Notes: generated by a model from the sequence alone, not told the origin. A stretch of 64,000 nt of DNA from Ketobacter sp963922875 (GCA_963922875.1 CAWUJH010000003.1:310001-374000), one strand, 5' to 3'. Shown: positions 52,798-62,705, numbered from the stretch's first letter. Translations and numbers: made by a program.

Positions 52798-54021
52798 ATG
52801 ACCATTATAGATGCTAATCCCTTTGATTCGATTCGCCCCTACGCGGATCATGAAGTGCCGGAAGTCATTGCTCGTTTGCTCAAGGCCGATGAATTCATTT
52901 ATGGCATTATACATACCCAGTTTCCCCACGCGCCCCGTTATCTGCATAAACCACTGGCAAAGTATTTACGCCTAAGGATTGCTCGGCAGCTCAAGGCAGT
53001 GACAACAATCGCTGAGTTTCAGCAGCATATGATGCAATTTGTGGCCCGAACTATTCAACGCAGTATGACGGCATTCACTTATTCAGGCATGCAACACATC
53101 AGCGCGGAAAAACCCAGCGTCTTTATCAGTAACCATCGTGATATAACACTGGACTCTGCACTGCTGAATTTTGCGTTGATGCAAGGCAATAAAGCTACTG
53201 CAGAAATTGCTATCGGTGATAATTTGCTGGGAAATCCTCTGGTGTCTGATTTATTGCGCCTCAACAAGAGCTTTGTAGTGCAGCGCTCGGTTAGCGGTTT
53301 TAAAGCTAAATTGATAGCGCTCACCGGACTGTCTCGCTATATATTTCAAGCGAATCAAGAAGGCCGCAGTATTTGGATTGCACAACAGGAAGGACGCGCA
53401 AAAAACGGTGCAGACCGCACGGATCCGGCAATCATCAAAATGTTGCAGTTATGGCCAAAAAAATTGGGCCTTTCTCTAAATGAGGTTGTTGAGCAACTTA
53501 ACATTCTACCGGTGTCTATTTCATACGAGTATGATCCCTGCGATGGATTGAAAGCCTCGGAAATGATGGCACGGCAGTCATCTACTTACGTCAAAGGTGG
53601 CAACGAAGATTTTAACAGTATTCTAATGGGAATTACCCTGCCAAAAGGGCGGGTCCACATTGAAATCGGTGCCCCGCTACAAGGGGATTTCGCTGACGCA
53701 AAAGCAGTGGCTGAGGCTCTTGATCAGCAAATAATAAGCAACTATAAAATCTTTCCATCCAGCTGGTTTGCAGCAGAGCAACTGTTGTTGCTGTTGCAAT
53801 TTAGTAAAACAGTCTCAACGTTGCAGGAAGATGCCAAACAGAAACTGCAGGTTCTTTTACAGCAGGCCAAAACAGCTTTACCAGTCATTGACGCCAATGA
53901 GCTGGCGCAGCTGGGGAAGGAGTTTTCCAGTCGTTTAGCGGCTTATCCAGAGCAGCTTCAGCGTCATATTATAGAAATGTACGCCAACCCCTTGTTGAGT
54001 AAATACCATATTTCTCTCTAA
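52798..54021 (+). CDS. PlsC-like acyltransferase
   Basis: 407 residues. The acyltransferase motif I is SNHRDITLDSALL (His-x5-Asp spacing), and a block III equivalent is WIAQQEGRAKNG. The C-terminal ~130 residues are helical and not typical of the short PlsC proteins. It probably acylates a glycerol phosphate or related alcohol. The position opposite the WS/DGAT gene fits a role in neutral lipid or phospholipid synthesis. Confidence 0.8.
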   Translation: MTIIDANPFDSIRPYADHEVPEVIARLLKADEFIYGIIHTQFPHAPRYLHKPLAKYLRLRIARQLKAVTTIAEFQQHMMQFVARTIQRSMTAFTYSGMQHISAEKPSVFISNHRDITLDSALLNFALMQGNKATAEIAIGDNLLGNPLVSDLLRLNKSFVVQRSVSGFKAKLIALTGLSRYIFQANQEGRSIWIAQQEGRAKNGADRTDPAIIKMLQLWPKKLGLSLNEVVEQLNILPVSISYEYDPCDGLKASEMMARQSSTYVKGGNEDFNSILMGITLPKGRVHIEIGAPLQGDFADAKAVAEALDQQIISNYKIFPSSWFAAEQLLLLLQFSKTVSTLQEDAKQKLQVLLQQAKTALPVIDANELAQLGKEFSSRLAAYPEQLQRHIIEMYANPLLSKYHISL

Positions 54022-54105
54022 TTATAAAAACTTGGTATAAATTATGAATGTCCCGTTTAGATTTGGTATAACGTTAGCTCATAGACCAACTAAGCAGGGA
54101 TCGTC

Positions 54106-55086
54106 GTGGCACTACTATCCGATTGGGAAGCGCTTACGCCAAGACTGCAGGCGTTAATTCAGCAAGAAAATTTACCGGATGATTTTCTGGAAACGGTAAC
54201 TCTGCATTTTATTCCATTGGCGGAAAATATAGCAGCTCAACAACAGAGTCTTGATCGGCCTCTGATTGTTGGTATTAACGGTGCTCAGGGAACTGGAAAA
54301 TCCACCTTGGCTTTGTTTCTTCAAACTCTGCTGCATAATGGTCTTGGTTTGCCCAGTGCGCGCTTTTCCCTCGATGATATTTATTTGACTAAAACAGAAC
54401 GGCAGCAACTGGCCGAATCTGTTCATCCTTTATTCCTGACCCGCGGTGTTCCTGGGACCCATGATTTGACTCTGGGTCAAAATACCCTCGACGCTTTATG
54501 CTCCAGTACTGATCCGGTTCCAATCCCTGTTTTTGATAAAGCCATTGATGACCGAGCGCCTCAAGAAAGCTGGCCCTGCTTTCAGGGGCCAGCAAAAATC
54601 ATCTTGGTCGAAGGTTGGTGCGTGGGGGCACTTGCCGAGCAGGCGCAAGCCATACTGACTGAACCATTGAATGAATTGGAGCGGATCGAAGATGAGGATG
54701 GACTTTGGCGATCCTATATAAATCAGAGGCTTAAGGGTGAATATGCTGAGTTTTTTGGGCAGATTGACTGTTTGGTAATGCTTAAGGCACCCTCCATGGA
54801 ATGCATCATGGAGTGGCGTACCTTACAAGAAGTTAAATTGGCGGAAAAGTTATATGTGCACCAAGCTGGTGCAGATGAGGCGCCAGTTACAGGCGTTGCG
54901 CTGTTAGAGTTACCCAAAACTGAGCAAACCAAAGGGATTATGGCACCCCAACAATTAAAGCGGTTTATCATGCATTACGAGCGGCTAACCCGAGCCATGC
55001 TAGAAGAAATGCCCGGGCGGGCTGACATCTTGTTTTTGATCAATGATCAGCACCAGATAGTCAGTACTCGATACTATGAACAGTAA
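54106..55086 (+). CDS. D-glycerate 3-kinase-type P-loop kinase
   Basis: 326 residues. A Walker A motif, GAQGTGKST (about 60-68), is followed by SARFSLDDIYLTKTERQ, TRGVPGTHDL and LVEGWCVGA, a pattern shared with plant and yeast D-glycerate 3-kinases. It should phosphorylate D-glycerate to 3-phosphoglycerate. The stop overlaps the start of the HAD phosphatase gene by 11 bases. TTGGTATAA occurs twice upstream (54032 and 54063), probably promoter elements. Within this operon it can salvage D-glycerate released from glucosylglycerate. Confidence 0.85.
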   Translation: MALLSDWEALTPRLQALIQQENLPDDFLETVTLHFIPLAENIAAQQQSLDRPLIVGINGAQGTGKSTLALFLQTLLHNGLGLPSARFSLDDIYLTKTERQQLAESVHPLFLTRGVPGTHDLTLGQNTLDALCSSTDPVPIPVFDKAIDDRAPQESWPCFQGPAKIILVEGWCVGALAEQAQAILTEPLNELERIEDEDGLWRSYINQRLKGEYAEFFGQIDCLVMLKAPSMECIMEWRTLQEVKLAEKLYVHQAGADEAPVTGVALLELPKTEQTKGIMAPQQLKRFIMHYERLTRAMLEEMPGRADILFLINDQHQIVSTRYYEQ

Positions 55087-55885
55087 ACCAAAGTGGGTGG
55101 TTTTTACGGACCTGGATGGCACCCTGCTAGACCATAGCACTTACAGTTACGAGGCCGCTGAACCGGCTTTAGAGCAGCTTCGTCAAAATGCTATACCGGT
55201 GATTCTGAATTCCAGTAAAACACGACCAGAAATGGAGGCGTTGCGTTATAGCCTAGAGAATGAAGATCCTTTCATCGTTGAAAATGGCGCAGCGGTTATA
55301 GTGCCAAAACACACATTTGAGACAGCAGAAGATGCAGTGATTACGTTTGCCCAACCTCGTGAGGTGTTGTTAGAGGTGTTGTGGGGGTTGCGTCATGAAG
55401 GTTTTCGGTTCAAAAGTTTTAATGATTTCACTGTTGCTGAGCTCGCACGGGAAACGGGTTTAACAAACGTAAAAGCTGAAATGGCAAAACAACGGATTGC
55501 AACTGAACCTCTGTTATGGCTTGGCAGCAATGATACGCTTGCGGAGTTTAAAGCCAGATTATCCGAGTTTGAATTACAGTTGATAAAAGGGGGGCGCTTT
55601 TACCACGTTATGGGGCAGTACGATAAGGCTGATGCCATGAACCACCTGATGGCATTGTATCGCCAGCATACGCCTGATCAGCCGTTTGTTTCGGTGGCAT
55701 TGGGGGATAGTCCGAATGACCAGAAAATGCTGGCAGCAGCCGATTTTGCTGTGATTATAAAGGGTGTAAATTCAAATCAGGTTAAGGTGCCTCATTCTAA
55801 TGTCATAAAAAGCACGCACCCTGGGCCTGAAGGCTGGAATGAATGTATTACTGCGTTATTGGCGCAGGAAAAGTTTAACAACTGA
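55076..55885 (+). CDS. Glucosyl- (or mannosyl-)3-phosphoglycerate phosphatase, HAD family
   Basis: 269 residues. HAD motif I is FTDLDGTLLD, motif II SSKTRPE, and the late metal motif is ALGDSPNDQKMLAAADFAV. These define the HAD-IIB subfamily; mannosyl-3-phosphoglycerate phosphatases have this length and the YDKADAMNHL segment. It removes the 3-phosphate from the glycosylglycerate phosphate. It overlaps the glycerate kinase gene and precedes the synthase, so the sugar is likely glucose given the phosphorylase downstream. Confidence 0.87.
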   Translation: MNSKPKWVVFTDLDGTLLDHSTYSYEAAEPALEQLRQNAIPVILNSSKTRPEMEALRYSLENEDPFIVENGAAVIVPKHTFETAEDAVITFAQPREVLLEVLWGLRHEGFRFKSFNDFTVAELARETGLTNVKAEMAKQRIATEPLLWLGSNDTLAEFKARLSEFELQLIKGGRFYHVMGQYDKADAMNHLMALYRQHTPDQPFVSVALGDSPNDQKMLAAADFAVIIKGVNSNQVKVPHSNVIKSTHPGPEGWNECITALLAQEKFNN

Positions 55886-55917
55886 ATTCTGAATACTGGA
55901 TAAGGGATAGGCGAGAT

Positions 55918-57144
55918 ATGGGTGATTTTTACCAAAATGGAATTATTACAACGCTGCATAATTTGGGAAGTCGCAGCCTCGATGATCTTGAGAGTGAGCT
56001 TATGTCATTTCGCAAAGTGCGTCCTATGACATTGGTGTTGCCGTCTCTATATTCTGAGCTACAAGGTTCTGCGCTAAAAAATATAGTGAAGCATTTAGCT
56101 CTGGTGCCGTACCTTGATGAGATCGTCATTGGATTGGATCGAGCGGACCGCGCCGAATATGAGCACGCGTTACGCTATTTCAATGAGCTTCCACAACCCC
56201 ATAAGGTGTTGTGGAATGATGGCCCCCGGTTAAAGGCTCTGGACGACGAACTCAAGGATCAGGATCTGGCCCCCACAGAAATGGGTAAAGGGCGTAATGT
56301 CTGGTATTGTTTTGGTTACACTCTGGCTTCGGGTAAGGGCAAGGCTGTGGCGCTTCACGATTGTGACATACTAACCTATGACCGCAGCTTGTTGGCGCGC
56401 TTGATCTATCCAGTGGCAAACCCGAATTTTAATTACATGTTCTGCAAAGGCTATTATGCCCGAGTTGCTAAAGATAAAATGAACGGCCGAGTTAGTCGTT
56501 TGTTGGTGACGCCATTGATTCGGGCAATGAAAAAAGTCTGTGGGCCTTCGGACTTTCTAGATTACCTGGATAGCTTTCGCTACTCCCTAGCAGGAGAGTT
56601 TTCTTTGCGCACTGATGTAATCAGCGATTTGAGAATTCCCAGTGATTGGGGATTGGAAATAGGGATGCTTAGTGAAATGAAGCGTAACTATGCCACTAAC
56701 CGGATTTGCCAGGTAGACATCGCCCATAGCTATGATCATAAGCATCAGGATCTTTCTGCCGAAGATGTTAACCAGGGTCTTTCCAAAATGAGTTCCGATA
56801 TTAGCAAGGCATTGTTTCGCAAATTAGCCACTAATGGCGAGATTTTCTCTAACGAGAAATTCAGAACCATAAAAGCGGCCTATTACCGTATTGCGCTGGA
56901 TTTCATTGAAACCTACCAGAGTGATGCGGAAATTAATGGTCTTCAATATGATCGTCATGGCGAAGAGCAAGCGGTTGAGCTGTTTGCTCAGAATGTGATG
57001 TACTCAGGCTCCTATTTTCTTAACAATCCAATGGATATACCCTTTATCCCAAGTTGGAATCGCGTGATCAGCGCTGTACCGGATATTTTGGAGCGGTTGA
57101 AAGACGCGGTCGAACAGGACAACAAAGAATTCTACTGTCAGTAA
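55918..57144 (+). CDS. gpgS: Glucosyl-3-phosphoglycerate synthase
   Basis: 408 residues. It has the GT-A fold with a DXD-like HDCDILTYD motif (about 146-154), preceded by GKGRNVWYCFGYTLASGKGKAVALHDCD, characteristic of glycosyl-3-phosphoglycerate synthases. It transfers a glucosyl unit from an NDP-glucose to 3-phosphoglycerate. The choice of glucose over mannose rests on the adjacent glucosylglycerate phosphorylase. Length matches the ~400-residue bacterial/archaeal form, not the shorter actinobacterial one. Confidence 0.82.
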   Translation: MGDFYQNGIITTLHNLGSRSLDDLESELMSFRKVRPMTLVLPSLYSELQGSALKNIVKHLALVPYLDEIVIGLDRADRAEYEHALRYFNELPQPHKVLWNDGPRLKALDDELKDQDLAPTEMGKGRNVWYCFGYTLASGKGKAVALHDCDILTYDRSLLARLIYPVANPNFNYMFCKGYYARVAKDKMNGRVSRLLVTPLIRAMKKVCGPSDFLDYLDSFRYSLAGEFSLRTDVISDLRIPSDWGLEIGMLSEMKRNYATNRICQVDIAHSYDHKHQDLSAEDVNQGLSKMSSDISKALFRKLATNGEIFSNEKFRTIKAAYYRIALDFIETYQSDAEINGLQYDRHGEEQAVELFAQNVMYSGSYFLNNPMDIPFIPSWNRVISAVPDILERLKDAVEQDNKEFYCQ

Positions 57145-57157
57145 GGTTTGGTGCCTC

Positions 57158-58897
57158 ATGCTTGAAGAATTAGAGTTAAAATTAACGGGAATGTTGGATT
57201 TTGTTTATAAAGATGCAGACAACACCCCATTAGCTAAACAGCTCATTTCCACCATGGGGCTGGATCAGCATTGCGAGTCACCACAGGCGCACCAAAACAA
57301 TTGGGATGAAAAAGATGTCATGCTGATCACCTATGCGGATTCCATTGTAAGTAGCGTGGAAGAGCCAGCTGAAAAGCCGTTGGTAACGTTACACCGGTTT
57401 TTAAAAGAGAAATTAGCGGACACCTTAAGCAGCGTACATATTTTGCCTTTTTTCCCTTACAGTTCCGACGATGGGTTTTCCGTGATGGATTACTTGGCCG
57501 TTAACGAATCCCACGGCAGCTGGGAAGACGTGGAACGCATTGCCAAGGATTTTAAATTGATGTCGGATCTGGTCATCAATCACATGTCCGCCCGTAGTCG
57601 CTGGTTCGACAACTTTCGTAAGCGCATAGATCCAGGTAAAGACTACTTTTACGAAGGTAACCCAGAAGACGATCTTAGTGCTGTTGTGCGGCCACGAACC
57701 TCACCTTTGCTAAGCGCTGTCCAAACCGATGATGGCGAGCGTCATGTGTGGTGTACCTTCAGCGAAGATCAGGTGGATCTTAATTTCTCAAATCCTCAAG
57801 TGTTGGTGGAATTTGCTAATATCATCCGTCACTATATGGAGCACGGAATTAAACTGTTCCGGATGGATGCTGTTGCCTTTATCTGGAAGGAAGCGGGTAC
57901 CCCTTGTATCCACCTGCAAGAAACTCATGAACTGATTAAAATACTCCGTGTTCTGATTGAGCATCGTGACCCCAGCGCCGTTATTATTACTGAGACGAAT
58001 GTACCCAATCGGGAGAATCTCACCTATTTCGGTAATGCCAATGAAGCTCACGTTATTTATAACTTTTCACTGCCTCCATTGCTTATCAATACCTTGATCA
58101 GTGGGGATTGCCGACACTTAAAAACCTGGCTTATGAGCATGCCGCCAGCCCAAATGGGCACCGCCTACTTAAACTTTATTGCATCTCATGATGGGGTAGG
58201 CTTGCGGCCTACGGACGGCCTTCTTGCTACGGAAGAGGTAAATGAGTTGGTGAGCACGATGATTCAGTTTGGTGGTCGCGTTACCTATCGGCGATCCCGA
58301 GAGGGCACAGACAAACCCTATGAAATGAACATTAGTTTATATGACGCTTTGAAGGGCACGATTCAGGATGGTCCTGATAAGTGGCAGTTTCAGCGTTTTA
58401 TTTGTGCCCATACCATTATGCTGGCCTTGGAGGGAATTCCCGCGTTTTATATCCACAGCTTGCTGGCCACGGAAAATGATTATGACCGGGTTGAAAACAC
58501 TGGGCGTAGTCGATCCATCAACAGAAGTCAGTGGAATATCCAAAATTTGGAAGAACACCTGGCCAATAAGTATGATCACCACAGCAAAGCGTTCACCGAA
58601 CTGAAAGCGCTGATCGATCTGCGCAAGCAGCAGCCTGCGTTTCACCCTAACGCGACACAATTCACCATGCATCTTGGATTGAAGATTTTTGCCTTCTGGC
58701 GCCAGAGTATGCGGCGAGATCAATCTATATTCTGTATCCATAATATTAGTAACGAAGTCCAGCAAATTGCATTAACGGACATTAATCTTATTGGTACCGA
58801 TCAATGGCGCGATCTTATTTCGGGGGATGCCTACACGGATTTTGCCGGTACCATAACGCTGCAACCCTACCAATCCGTTTGGATCGCGAATACCTGA
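57158..58897 (+). CDS. GH13 glucosylglycerate phosphorylase (sucrose-phosphorylase family)
   Basis: 579 residues. The GH13 regions are DLVINHMSARSRWF, FRMDAVAFIWKEAGT (nucleophile Asp), ITETNVPNRENLTYFG (acid/base Glu) and FIASHDGVGLRPT (third Asp). The length and these motifs match GH13_18, the sucrose phosphorylase group, in which glucosylglycerate phosphorylase is a known specificity. It should split glucosylglycerate with phosphate into glucose 1-phosphate and D-glycerate. The D-glycerate kinase at the head of the same operon then returns glycerate to 3-phosphoglycerate. Confidence 0.87.
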   Translation: MLEELELKLTGMLDFVYKDADNTPLAKQLISTMGLDQHCESPQAHQNNWDEKDVMLITYADSIVSSVEEPAEKPLVTLHRFLKEKLADTLSSVHILPFFPYSSDDGFSVMDYLAVNESHGSWEDVERIAKDFKLMSDLVINHMSARSRWFDNFRKRIDPGKDYFYEGNPEDDLSAVVRPRTSPLLSAVQTDDGERHVWCTFSEDQVDLNFSNPQVLVEFANIIRHYMEHGIKLFRMDAVAFIWKEAGTPCIHLQETHELIKILRVLIEHRDPSAVIITETNVPNRENLTYFGNANEAHVIYNFSLPPLLINTLISGDCRHLKTWLMSMPPAQMGTAYLNFIASHDGVGLRPTDGLLATEEVNELVSTMIQFGGRVTYRRSREGTDKPYEMNISLYDALKGTIQDGPDKWQFQRFICAHTIMLALEGIPAFYIHSLLATENDYDRVENTGRSRSINRSQWNIQNLEEHLANKYDHHSKAFTELKALIDLRKQQPAFHPNATQFTMHLGLKIFAFWRQSMRRDQSIFCIHNISNEVQQIALTDINLIGTDQWRDLISGDAYTDFAGTITLQPYQSVWIANT

Positions 58898-58909
58898 TAA
58901 GTTACTACC

Positions 58910-60106
58910 ATGAATAAGCAAGGATACGATGCCGTTATCATCGGCGGCGGCGCGGCAGGATTGTTTTGTGCCGCACAAATTGCCAAGCGCAAGGGGCGGG
59001 TGCTGGTATTAGAAAAAGCGGCCAAAGTTGGGCGCAAAATTCTGATGTCTGGTGGTGGCCGTTGCAATTTTACCAATATGTACACCGAGCCTGATAATTT
59101 TTTATCAGCCAATCCACATTTTTGTAAATCAGCGTTGAATCAATATACGCAGTGGGATTTCATTGGTTTGGTGGCTGAACACGGCATAGCCTACCATGAG
59201 AAAAAACTCGGCCAGCTGTTTTGCGATAATAGCGCGAAAGATATCGTTCAAATGCTGTTGGCGGAATGTGCAAAATATAATGTAACCATTAAAACCCAGT
59301 GTGAAATTGAAGCCTGTGATTATTCGCAGCACTATTCAATAATCACCAATCAAGGGATCTATCAAAGTGATGTGTTGATTGTGGCCTCTGGAGGGCTTTC
59401 GATTCCTAGTATGGGAGTCACAGGGTTCGGTTATGAAATTGCCGAGCAATTCAAAATGTCGGTATTACCCCGTAGAGCCGGGTTGGTTCCTTTTACCTTC
59501 AGCGACCACTTGAAACAAGTTAGCAATGAACTTAGCGGATTGTCAGTGGATGTTACATTAGAGAATCAACGCGCGGCCTTTCGGGAGAATATTCTGTTTA
59601 CCCATCGCGGACTAAGTGGGCCTGCGGCACTTCAGCTCTCGTCTTATTGGAATCCTGGCGAGCCGATTCAGGTGAATCTGTTGCCGGATGAGTCACCCCA
59701 TGAATGGCTGCTGGAAAAAAAACGCGCCAACCCCAAAGCCTTATTACGAACGGTCCTTACCGATAAGCTGCCAAGAAAATTGGTATTGCAGCTTGAATTG
59801 CTATGGTGGTCGCAGAATGCAGAAACACCTCTGGCAGAGATGAGTAATGAGGCATTACGAGGAATTTCTGACAAGCTCTCCTCTTGGCACCTTAAACCTT
59901 CTGGAACGGAAGGATACCGAACTGCTGAGGTGACCTTAGGTGGAATTGATACCGATTACTTGTCTTCTAAGACTATGGAAAGTAAAACTCAAAGCGGTTT
60001 GTATTTCATTGGCGAAGTAGTGGATGTTACTGGGCATCTGGGAGGCTTTAATTTTCAGTGGGCCTGGTCTTCGGCGTATGCTTGCGGGGTGAGCGTGATG
60101 TTATAG
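58910..60106 (+). CDS. HI0933/YhiN-family flavoprotein
   Basis: 398 residues. The dinucleotide-binding motif is AVIIGGGAAGLFCAA at the N-terminus; GRKILMSGGGRCNFTN and the terminal VDVTGHLGGFNFQWAWSSAYACG are hallmarks of the HI0933-like (BaiN/YhiN) flavoproteins. Most members have no known reaction. It starts 12 bases after the phosphorylase gene and is probably co-transcribed, but no link to glucosylglycerate is evident. Confidence 0.88.
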   Translation: MNKQGYDAVIIGGGAAGLFCAAQIAKRKGRVLVLEKAAKVGRKILMSGGGRCNFTNMYTEPDNFLSANPHFCKSALNQYTQWDFIGLVAEHGIAYHEKKLGQLFCDNSAKDIVQMLLAECAKYNVTIKTQCEIEACDYSQHYSIITNQGIYQSDVLIVASGGLSIPSMGVTGFGYEIAEQFKMSVLPRRAGLVPFTFSDHLKQVSNELSGLSVDVTLENQRAAFRENILFTHRGLSGPAALQLSSYWNPGEPIQVNLLPDESPHEWLLEKKRANPKALLRTVLTDKLPRKLVLQLELLWWSQNAETPLAEMSNEALRGISDKLSSWHLKPSGTEGYRTAEVTLGGIDTDYLSSKTMESKTQSGLYFIGEVVDVTGHLGGFNFQWAWSSAYACGVSVML

Positions 60107-60646
60107 AAGAATCCTTAAACCTAAGACTTGGAAGAAGATCAAAGATGTATAAATTTTTAATTGACCAAAATATTGTAGGATAAGGCGGTAAAGTGAGTGT
60201 CCCTCCAAAATAGTGCAGTGCTAATAGCAGAAGCATCGTCGATTCCATTTCTCTCCTAAAAGGCTTTTGTTGAGTGTCCGAAAACAAATTAATTTATAAG
60301 CATGGAATAGCTTTAATTGAGCATTAATGAACGGTTTTCTTCAGCTAAAATTTTCATCTTTTATTCATAGGACTTGAAGTTAGCATTGAGATGAGTGAAG
60401 GCGTTAATTGCTATAAAGAAGGAAAAAATACATGAGTAAACGTGGCGGTTGCCAAAGTAGTAGAATTCAAAATCCCCAAGGTAGAACAACGTTAAAAAGC
60501 GGTTTCTTTTCCAAGTCCCAATAATTAGGATAGCTCCTCTTTTAAAGTGTAAATCAGTGACTAGATAGGTCCACTTGGTCAATTGCGAAGACAGTGATTC
60601 TCTTTACTAGGGTTTCACTCTTGAGTAGCATCTCGTTAAAGTTTAT

Positions 60647-60667
60647 ACCTGATAATTCAGGTTTTTT
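60647..60667 (+). terminator. Intrinsic terminator with no obvious upstream gene
   Basis: ACCTGA / TCAGGT with a TAAT loop is followed by a run of T. It lies 540 bases after the flavoprotein stop, the nearest plus-strand gene. Confidence 0.6.
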
Positions 60668-61168
60668 GTCATGGAGGTTGATTATTTTTTCAGTTAACTA
60701 CCATCCTTACAAAAAATACGAAAGAATATATGCTATTGAATGAAAAATCATGCGTAACAGCAGAGGAATAGTGGTGAAAGCTTAATTAAACGCTTTTTGA
60801 TTTTATAGTATAATCCAGAACCTAGGTGCATGATATTGACCAGGTTTTAATGCGTTTAATGATTTCATGGATCGTGTTGTCGGCCGAGCTCAAATAGTAG
60901 CTGGCTGAGTCCTTTTGGATCTGAAAGCGTTCAGATGAAAATGTCTAGATGAACTTAGAACAAGTTCGTGGATATGGATCTCGAACCTCCCCCGATTAAC
61001 AGACGTCTTCTGATAAGTCAGGTGGATAAAAAATGGCTAGGATAATCTGCCCTAATAGGACTGAGAAATACGTCAATTAGTATAAGGTGGCCGAAGCTAA
61101 ACAGGTTAAATAGATAAGATGCTAGTTTAGAGTGTCGCTCATGGTCTAAGTGTTCAAATATTTATGCT

Positions 61169-61210
61169 ATCACTCCGAAAAAAGGAGTACCGAAAAGGTA
61201 CGTTAGTGAT
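61169..61210. other. Compact two-hairpin RNA-like structure
   Basis: An outer stem ATCACT / AGTGAT (61169-61174 with 61205-61210) encloses two small hairpins: ACTCC / GGAGT and GTACC / GGTAC. Both loops begin with GAAA. The ACTCC and outer stems share bases, so the folds partly compete. It does not match a riboswitch I know. Confidence 0.35.
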
Positions 61211-61555
61211 TCTGGATAGTAAATTATCGACAGCGAGTAAGAAGCAAGCGAGACAAGAAAAAGAATTTAGAGAGTTGTTCGTTTAAAGCGCAATAGAAGC
61301 TAGCCCATCCGAAGTATTTTGTACTATATAACGATCGAGATATGAGGTGTGGATATGCGGCCGTTAATGAGAGGTTACGACGGTGCGAATTAAGGCATAG
61401 CATGAACCTATCCGGCCAACGTACTGGAAATGTCTAAATCAATTTTTATCTCCGCCTGAAAGTTGAACTTACCACAGGCGCTGATTTTAAAAAAACAAAA
61501 GTTTTTGCGAAGAATTTTGAACCAAAAAAAAGAAATTCATTAAACTTGAAGAGCG

Positions 61556-61578
61556 TTTATTGGCTAACGGCCAATAAA
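61556..61578. repeat. 9-bp inverted repeat just before the glycosyltransferase gene
   Basis: TTTATTGGC / GCCAATAAA around a TAACG loop, 38 bases before the GT2 start. No T-run follows on the plus strand. An operator or attenuator-like leader hairpin is possible. Confidence 0.5.
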
Positions 61579-61616
61579 AAAGATTAAATTAGGTGTTAAG
61601 TATTAGGGTGTAGGTT

Positions 61617-62678
61617 ATGCATTCACAGGCGGACGAGCAACCATTAGTGTCGATATTGGTTGCTTTTTACAATAATGTTGATCATGTAGAAGAGGCAATC
61701 AAGTCGGCATGTGCACAAACCTATGAAAATATAGAAATTATAGTGGTCGATGATTGCTCACCAGATCCAGCTGCCAAGAATGTTATTCGCAAGTTGCAAG
61801 TCGAGTATAATTTTCAACTTGTTGAAAAGTCGGAAAATCAAGGAGCTTCCAAAGCATATCAGACAGCTTTTGAACATTCTAAGGGAAGCTATATTTCGAT
61901 ACTTTCGCATGATGATGTTTACAGTGAAGATAAAATTGAATCCTGTTTGCGTGAGATCCAGGCACATAACCTGGATGCAGTTTACTGTAATGGAGCAATT
62001 TTTTATGATGATATTAAAGATTGTAAACCCTTCGATTCTGAAGATGTGGTAGTAGCGTTTAAACAAGGCCAAGAAAAAGTCGCGGCTTTAATTCAATCCA
62101 CAGATGAAGTTGGCTCGTTGTTGACCCAGGGTGCTTTGTATTCGAGGAGAATCATGAAAGAGCTTTCTTGGATTAGAGAGCGATTTCTGCTTGATGATTG
62201 GCCCTTTACAATAAAAGTATGGCGAGACTATAAAGTTGGTTATAAAGACGAGGTTGTTTATTATTATCGAATCCATTCAGAAAATACGCACAAAAATTAT
62301 TGGAAATGGTTTCCTGCAAGAATCCAGACAATTGCGGAACTCATACCTGAAGAAGATCGTCTTGAGACGCTGGCTTTCATGTTAGGAAGTATGTCTCGAG
62401 CTGAGAGAGTGTCGAAAAAATATGATAATTCATATCGCTTTGCAATGGCGGCGTTGATGCTATCTCGGTCCAAGGACGCGACTCCAGCGTTCCTAAAGAT
62501 GGTTGAAAAGGCTTCAAAAAACATTGAATCAGATACAGTTACTAGTATTAAGACTAAAATGAATTCAGTTTTTCATAGGTCATCAGTGCTATTCAAGTGT
62601 TATAGCGTCTTGATGAAATTGTGTATCGGAGTTATTCCATCAAAGGCCATTAGACGTAAATTGCGTAAGAACGTCTAA
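61617..62678 (+). CDS. GT2-family glycosyltransferase
   Basis: 353 residues. The GT-A start VSILVAFYNNVDHVEEAIKSACAQTYENIEIIVVDDCSPD is clear, and the second acidic motif is SHDDVYSEDKIE (about 99-110). A later WIRERFLLDDWPFTIKVWRDY segment is typical of O-antigen GT2 enzymes. The C-terminal ~90 residues are basic and helical. It adds a sugar to a surface polysaccharide, acceptor unknown. It is the first gene of the locus after the gene-free stretch. Confidence 0.87.
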   Translation: MHSQADEQPLVSILVAFYNNVDHVEEAIKSACAQTYENIEIIVVDDCSPDPAAKNVIRKLQVEYNFQLVEKSENQGASKAYQTAFEHSKGSYISILSHDDVYSEDKIESCLREIQAHNLDAVYCNGAIFYDDIKDCKPFDSEDVVVAFKQGQEKVAALIQSTDEVGSLLTQGALYSRRIMKELSWIRERFLLDDWPFTIKVWRDYKVGYKDEVVYYYRIHSENTHKNYWKWFPARIQTIAELIPEEDRLETLAFMLGSMSRAERVSKKYDNSYRFAMAALMLSRSKDATPAFLKMVEKASKNIESDTVTSIKTKMNSVFHRSSVLFKCYSVLMKLCIGVIPSKAIRRKLRKNV

Positions 62679-62705
62679 TGTGCTTATCCCGTTATAGGAT
62701 GTGTT

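Larger units (their letters stand above)
60107..61616. other. 1.5-kb gene-free, AT-rich stretch before the polysaccharide locus
   Basis: I find only short frames without ribosome sites or recognisable products on either strand. A good intrinsic terminator at 60647-60667 has no gene in front of it. Several hairpins occur, including the structured segment at 61169-61210. The stretch may hold untranslated RNA, the promoter and leader of the polysaccharide operon, or worn-out genes. Confidence 0.6.

Noticed and set aside
60184..60196. GGCGGTAAAGTG, resembling the ops element (GGCGGTAGCGT) of RfaH/JUMPstart leaders before a polysaccharide locus
   Set aside because: It differs at key positions, lies 1.4 kb upstream of the first locus gene and is separated from it by a terminator.
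60361..60582. A 73-codon minus-strand frame in the gene-free stretch
   Set aside because: No ribosome site, low-complexity aromatic-rich composition from AT-rich DNA and no recognisable motif.
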